A stretch of 22,682 bases of DNA, taken from the NCBI GenBank assembly GCA_009801085.1, contig VNWV01000071.1, forward strand, positions 1 to 22,682, in the 5' to 3' direction. Each line of letters starts with the position of its first letter. Within the stretch, counting starts at the first letter, position 1. Positions 17,591 to 22,682 of the stretch are shown in pieces. Under the pieces are notes generated by a model. The model had not been told where the DNA came from. It ran no database searches and worked only from the letters and a program-made list of their open reading frames with translations. Source of the DNA: Lasiodiplodia sp. COLG20 (Eukaryota; Ascomycota; Dothideomycetes; Botryosphaeriales; Botryosphaeriaceae). The translations under genes were made by a program, and so were the position numbers.

Positions 17591-19872
17591 TCAGTTTCGC
17601 AGCTCTTTGATGCTATCACGTAGCTTTTCCGCAAGTCTTTGCAAGTTCGCCCGGTGGTCCCTTTGCTTTTGCGGCTCTGAGGCCATGAGTGTAAGCTCTT
17701 CATCCGAGAACTCGCTCACAACTGTGGGAGAGAAGATGCCTGGGAGCTCCGAAAGGATATGTCGTTCGATCACCTGCCGACAAACGTTGTCAACGAATGT
17801 CTTTCTGGCCACCTAGATAGAATTTTAGCTCAGAATACCCAGAAATTTACCATCGTTTTACCTTATAATACGCCTCCAGGCCAACCTTAGCTTCATCACA
17901 CGCCTGCGTGTCCATGTCCACCTCGATTCGTCGATCCAGGGAGTCAAAAAATTTCTGCCGGTCGGAAGATGTATTACTAATATGCAAGCTTCCTCCCCAA
18001 TCCTGGGATATGGCGTTCCTCATGGCGGTCTGGATTGCTGCTCGCATAGAGCCCTGGCGCGATCGTTGAATGTTATCAGTGAAGTAATGATTGTACGTGC
18101 TAGGATGGCGCTTCTCGTCGTCAAGGAGCTTGGCCAATTCCTCTGTGGCATTCTTAGTGCACCGGTCCAGCTTGTCTACTAAATACTTTCGCACTTGAGT
18201 CCGCGTCTCCTGTTCGCTGATGATGCTTTCTAAGACCTTGTTGACAAAATTTGCAACAAGCTCGGCCACTTTTCCCACATGTTTGCGCGCGATGTTCTCC
18301 CAAGGGCTTGACTGTTCTCGGAAAAGCTCCGCAAGAAAAAGGTGGTTGTAGTTGCCGGGAAGCTCGCGGCCTCTAGTCCTCATATAAACCTGCCGTTATG
18401 AGTTTTGGTTGTATCGAACAATTGAACGGTTCACTAACCTGCTTGATCCACGATTCGAAATCATTCTCCGGGAGGATGTCTTCTTCACACATAGCAATTT
18501 GGTCCTGCTCCTCCACGAAGCTATCTGTTGGCTTCTTCGTCGGCCTCCACTTTTGCCCATCTCGGCGCATGGTCTCTGAAAAGCTCCCGTTGAGAATATG
18601 GACCTGTGCCCTGAGGCGATGTGAAACATCTACATCATTTCCCCCGTCCGAAAGGCCAGATTCCAGTTCCAAATAGCTACCATCAAGCGCCGCGTGGGCC
18701 AGGTTGAAGAATTGCATGCTCAACCGTGTGAGGAACATGCGATGGTGACCAACCGTCGGCCTTTCCTCTCCCATGGCGTCCAGATCATTTTCCGTCAGAG
18801 CCAACAGAGCCGACGCTTCGCTTCGCACTTTCGGAAGCTCACTTTCAATGTGGTCATTGAGAAGCTGCTGGAGGAAGCTCGTGAGAGCGTCGATGCCGAC
18901 GCGTTCTGGGTCCAGATTCTGCTCCGCCCAGGGACTGCTCGCGAAGAATGCCACCTCCCTTCGTTTTCGCTCTTCGACCGAGCAATTGGCGTCAAGCTCT
19001 AGCGGACCTGGGTTTTTGAGTAGGAAAAAGCCGAGCTTTAGCTTGGTGGTGTCCTTGTTCTTGGCCAAAAGAGCGATTCTGCCTTCCGTCCCACGATTGA
19101 CTAGGTCTGGCTTCGTAATGATTCCGACGGTACGCTGTCCATGAGGATCCAACTTGCGTGCCTTCTGGATGATTCTCTGGTTTGCGATGTCGTTGTTGGC
19201 CTGGACGACCGCCAGGATGATCGTACGGGAGCTCTTAACATAGTCGTCGACCAGTTCGGAGACAAGTTCTACGTCTTCGTCGGATTGCTCGTCGTTGGAG
19301 ACAGAAATGAGCCCCGGCAGATCGACGACGGTCAGATGAAGTCCAGTGCGGCCAACCACCTCGATCCTCAAAGTGTCGGCGGAGAACGATGGCCCCTCCA
19401 CAACTCCATCTGCACCCCGGAGACGCATCATTTTCTTGGCTTCCGCAATGACGTTTGGCAATTCCGAGAAATTTGCAAGTTCTTTGGAATAGGCCCGAAA
19501 TTTCTCTATCTCTGCATGACTTCTTGATGCGTGAGGAATGATCGTAGCGCAGATCCGTTCCTCGGAGGAGTGGTGACGCAGGATTATCTCCGTGGCAAAT
19601 CTCGTGCAAAGTCCATCCTGCCGGGGAAATGGAATGCCAGTTATACCTTGCAAGACGGAGCTTTTTCCTGAAGACTGATCGCCGCAGACAACGAGTTGAG
19701 GAAGCGAGATATGGTCTCCGATCCCGTTCGCACGGACTCGGTTAATCTGATCCAGCCGATGTGTGGCTTTCGTAGACTGAAGCTCATTTGCTGCTAGAAA
19801 AGCCGAGCGCTTAGTCTCCTGGCTTCTCACTGAATCCGAAGTCGTCATAGTGGGGGTAGCAAAAGATATCAT
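17591..19872 (-). CDS. Dynamin/Mx-like large GTPase, three exons
   Basis: Exons 19872-18439, 18389-17862 and 17812-17591 join in frame through two 49-nt introns (GTTAGT...GGCAG and GTAAAA...TCTAG) to give 727 aa. The GTPase domain has P-loop GDQSSGKS (64-71), switch CTRFATEI (89-96), DLPG (184-187) and TKPD (253-256). The stalk spans the second half of exon 1 and exon 2, and its junction WIKQ/VYMRTRGREL falls exactly at intron 1. Exon 3 is the GTPase effector domain (VARKTFVDNVCRQVIERHIL). There is no PH or proline-rich region, as in the Mx-like dynamins that are numerous in filamentous fungi; these self-assemble and remodel membranes or act on other targets. The start could instead be the second ATG at 19848 (MTTSDSV). 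All key GTPase residues are present, so it is probably active. Confidence 0.95.
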
Positions 19873-19932
19873 TGACCAAAACCGACTTGATATTTAGAAA
19901 GTGGGAGATGTTGGCGGTCTGGCGTACCTGAG

Positions 19933-19940
19933 CTTTTATA
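19933..19940 (-). promoter_or_regulatory. Possible TATA box of the dynamin-like gene
   Basis: On the minus strand TATAAAAG lies about 60 bases before the ATG at 19872 (84 before the alternative at 19848), a plausible position. Motif match only. Confidence 0.35.
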
Positions 19941-20524
19941 AGTAAATTTCTGGGAATAGAAGCTGTTGAGTAATAAATGAGAATCGCACAGTTTCTTAAG
20001 CTGGCATTCTTAAATAGCAAAGAATTACCGAGCCCCCATTCCAAAGTTTCTACATTTCTCGCTGGTCGATAGCTACAGCTTTGTATTTTATCTATGATAG
20101 ATTGAAATCAACGGTATACGCCTTTTTCGTGTAATGTTTCGCCCTAGTTGGGACAGATTGGGAGTGTTAACGTCACGAATTGACATTCTAAGCCAAAGAT
20201 ATGTGAACAGAACTGAGCGGAACTCTAGTTAGGTAATCTTGGTCGACATTTATTACAGGAGTAGTACATTCGAGTGTCGCTAGAATAATATTATCTATAG
20301 AAGGCAAAATAACGATCCCGTTGTGTTCTGGATAAGGCGTAACCGGATGAGTCTATGCCGCTGGTTGGTAGAGAGGGCGTTAAAAATTTGGGCTCATAGT
20401 ACCGCAGCATGCGCAAAATGCTTCGATTGATAAATTACACTCCTTAATCCTACTAGTCGCCTTGCTATTCCCTTATCTCTTACAAATTCTCTAACTGATA
20501 ATTGACAGCGCCGTTCTTCGCAAC

Positions 20525-20671
20525 ATGTCTACCCTAAGTAAGCTCTCTGCTACCGCCATCTCCACTACTGTCATAATTATTCATTACTGGCTTGTCTTTA
20601 CCGCCGGCCGCTATTTAAGAGCTGTGTCACAGCTCGATATTGCTAAACTTACCGGAGATATACACCTCTAA
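20525..20671 (+). CDS. Possible small protein with one hydrophobic segment
   Basis: An ORF of 48 aa starts in a fair context (GCAACATGT). It has a hydrophobic stretch at residues about 9-27 (ATAISTTVIIIHYWLVFTA) followed by a basic residue, which would suit a single membrane span. It could also be a first exon or chance. No family is recognised and no neighbour supports it. Confidence 0.2.
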   Translation: MSTLSKLSATAISTTVIIIHYWLVFTAGRYLRAVSQLDIAKLTGDIHL

Positions 20672-21227
20672 TCAAAATAATCTCTCTCTATGTCAACTTT
20701 CTAGATGAATTAGATCCAGGTTGCAGTGCGATGCTATGTATGATATTTTAGGAAGATATCGCAATTTATTATGAGGACTCTCGTAGCATCGTGCCTCGAA
20801 TGTGCTCTACGTACTTACATTTCAAGTAAGTGTAAATTGCGACGTAAAACATCTTGTAGTGACTAAGTAAATTCTTTTATCTAGGCCAAACTCTATTTTG
20901 TACAGATTCTCCGCTTAGAAGATATGTATTCGGTAGTATCTATAAGCGTTTAGCTATTTATAGTGTTGATGCTGCAATGATTAAGGGTCCGAGATAATTG
21001 CCCGAGACACATATGGGTTGAGGGTAGAAAAGAATGCCTGATGAGTTGATGATTAACAACGTTATAATTTGGCTTCTTCTATCAGACAGTAAGCCATTCT
21101 TCGTCAGCCGCATTTTATTACATTTCATTTGGCTACCATTGATTTTTGTAATTAGCTCGAGTCTTTCTTTCGTGATTCGCCCTTGCCCATGACCAGACTA
21201 TGGTACATTCTTGCTTAGACGAGCTTC

Positions 21228-21273
21228 GCGTCGACCACCCAAACGAGGAATTCGTCGCTCGGGTGGTCAACGC
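21228..21273. repeat. Imperfect inverted repeat
   Basis: GCGTCGACCACCC (21228-21240) pairs with GGGTGGTCAACGC (21261-21273) with one mismatch, around a 20-base loop containing GAATTC. The loop word GAGGAATTCGTC also occurs near 5260. Confidence 0.7.
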
Positions 21274-22323
21274 TTAGTAGCATTCGGCATAGCGCATTTT
21301 CATTGAGTGTCGCTAGTCGACATAAGCAGGCCTCACTATCCTCGCTTCTGTCTCAAACGTTCTGGGTAGGCGATAGAGGCCACATCGTGTCAAAGTATGC
21401 GTTGCATACCAAGACAAAGCATGCACAACTGCCGCTGTGATAGTTGGGACACAACTACGAGAAATGTTAGGTATGGGGGAGCAGAGCTGGCTGATCCCAG
21501 CGAAGATGCACGAGCTTCTAAAATCACTTGACTTATCAAAGCGGCGCTACATTCAAGTGCCTGGACAGTAGGTTCTTGTGCTCCAGCACATCCATGCAGC
21601 AAATACACCGTTATGCAAGGATCGCCTTTCCCTTTGCTGGTGAGTAGCAGCGCGTTCCAATAAAGTTTAAATACTGGTCCTAGCATAGCTTGAAATATAT
21701 GTCGCTCCGTAAGGGGCGAGGTGTGGGCTCACAGTCTACAGAATGCTCCGACCAGCCCATGCGACCCCTTTCGCCACCTTGACGAGCCGCTACCTGCATC
21801 TTACTAGTGCGACCCTCATTGGCTAACTTTCTGTCCTTCAGCAGCCTGCAGCTGATTACTTAGTCCCTTGCTACCAGTCCCGACCCTGGCATGGAGCCTA
21901 GCCCTTGAGATGTTTGCACACCTACGACACCGGTTCTCTAGATCTCGAGTATCCATAGTCTACAGAATATCAATAACGTGCTGTCAGCAGTTGGTACGGA
22001 TAAGTAACACTCACCTCAGAGTCGTTATGTGAATCGACCTAGTGTTTACGGTCCTCTATTGTCTGCTTCCACTGATCGGTCAAGAACTTTGTAAGACTTC
22101 TTGATCCGACGCTGTACCAGACAGATTTTGCCTGCCCTAATTGAAGTGGCGGGTGACGTGACGCCAATCCATGGCCCGGTAATAGTAAATAGCCCTTGCT
22201 TGTCTCACCAAGTAGATAATAATAATCCGGCCCTTCAACCTTTTTTTTTTTTTTTCATGCGATAGTCAACCTCTATGACATCCTTCCTTCGCTACCTATA
22301 AATTCACACTTTAATTTCTCACA

Positions 22324-22682
22324 ATGGTTGCTGCGAAGCCCTGCAGATTCGAAAATCGGCCTGGAGGTTGCCGTTTCGGTGCCTCGTGCAGGTTTTCTCA
22401 CGTTGGTGTTCAGACATCAGCTTCAAGCGAAGGGGGTCGCCCTACTACAGATGAGAGTCGCAGCATATCCACCACCGAGGCCGAGTTCCGCAACTGGAGA
22501 TTCATGATCCCCAAAGATGGCCACCATCCAGACGCCCTTGGCCCTCAGCTATCCAAATTTTTCCAGAAAGGTGCTGAGCTTGTTGTTTCGGACCCGGGAA
22601 TACGGCAGGACGTAATCATGCGCATGGCATCCACCGGTGGCTTATCCCGTGTTCGTGAGTTGACTGAGCAAGATACAGTATC
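22324..22682 (+). CDS. CCCH zinc-finger protein, 5' part (runs off window)
   Basis: ATG at 22324 (CACAATGG) opens a frame that stays open for 119 codons to the window edge. Residues 7-26 form a canonical CCCH finger, C-x8-C-x5-C-x3-H (CRFENRPGGCRFGASCRFSH), an RNA-binding module. After a Ser/Thr-rich linker comes a conserved-looking segment: FRNWRFMIPKDG (about 60-71), LGPQLSKFFQKGAELV and VIMRMASTGGLSRVREL. As I recall, this finger plus F-x-x-W-R-x-x-I-P segment opens large fungal NFX1/ZNFX1-type helicase proteins; that assignment is an inference because the helicase part lies outside the window. No intron is needed in the visible part. A T15 tract lies upstream. Confidence 0.85.
   Translation, partial: MVAAKPCRFENRPGGCRFGASCRFSHVGVQTSASSEGGRPTTDESRSISTTEAEFRNWRFMIPKDGHHPDALGPQLSKFFQKGAELVVSDPGIRQDVIMRMASTGGLSRVRELTEQDTV

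Larger units (their letters stand above)
19873..22323. other. Long AT-rich intergenic region
   Basis: About 2.45 kb between divergent genes. It contains a doubtful 48-aa ORF (20525-20671), an imperfect hairpin (21228-21273) and a T15 tract (22241-22255) 68 bases before the next ATG. The minus-strand ORF at 21390-21686 shows no motif and is not called. No RNA gene was recognised. Confidence 0.45.

Noticed and set aside
21390..21686. 98-aa minus-strand ORF
   Set aside because: No recognisable domain and no supporting context; open frames of this length occur by chance.
21733..21969. AGTCTACAGAAT occurring twice about 220 bp apart
   Set aside because: Only 12 bases match and the flanks do not align.
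22297..22304. TATAAATT before the CCCH gene as a TATA box
   Set aside because: It is only 20 bases before the ATG, too close for a leader if this is the true start.

Overview
The window looks like a repeat-rich accessory segment of a filamentous ascomycete (Pezizomycotina) nuclear genome. The evidence is split genes with 44-53 nt GT-AG introns, fungal gene families (dynamin-like GTPase, BTB protein, Ulp1-like protease, CCCH zinc-finger protein), a Fot1/pogo-type DNA transposon and decayed Tad/I-type LINEs carrying C-to-T and G-to-A changes of the kind left by repeat-induced point mutation (RIP). I cannot assign a genus from the sequence.

Layout. 1-710 (minus strand) is the decayed RNase H and 3' end of a LINE. 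790-1075 is a degenerate repeat that recurs at 7975-8245. 1076-2660 shows nothing recognisable. 2714-6797 holds three host-type genes: a 229-aa acidic-tailed protein (+), a two-exon BTB protein (-) and a 360-aa orphan (-). 7571-10440 is a repeat nest: an intact foldback/MITE-like element, the second copy of the degenerate repeat, a truncated inverted MITE copy, and a LINE fragment with the 3' part of the reverse transcriptase and an RNase H domain. 10635-11317 is a three-exon gene with two RNase H1-N (viroplasmin-like) modules; it is invisible as a single ORF and was rebuilt here from splice signals and frame. 11592-13483 is a nearly intact Fot1-like transposon whose transposase is broken only by an 11-bp tandem duplication.

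13822-16657 (minus) is a four-exon gene for an Ulp1/C48-like cysteine protease of about 896 aa. 17591-19872 (minus) is a three-exon dynamin/Mx-like GTPase of 727 aa. They are in tandem, separated by 0.93 kb that contains a perfect 17-bp inverted repeat. 19873-22323 is mostly featureless, with one doubtful 48-aa ORF and an imperfect hairpin. 22324 to the window end is the 5' part of a CCCH zinc-finger gene, possibly an NFX1/ZNFX1-like helicase.

The genes do not form an obvious metabolic cluster. Several families (Mx/dynamin, Ulp1 protease, RNase H1-N hybrid binder, CCCH/possible NFX1-type protein, BTB adaptor) have relatives in nucleic-acid sensing, SUMO/ubiquitin control or antiviral work, and here they lie among dead transposons. 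A defence or genome-surveillance role is only an inference.
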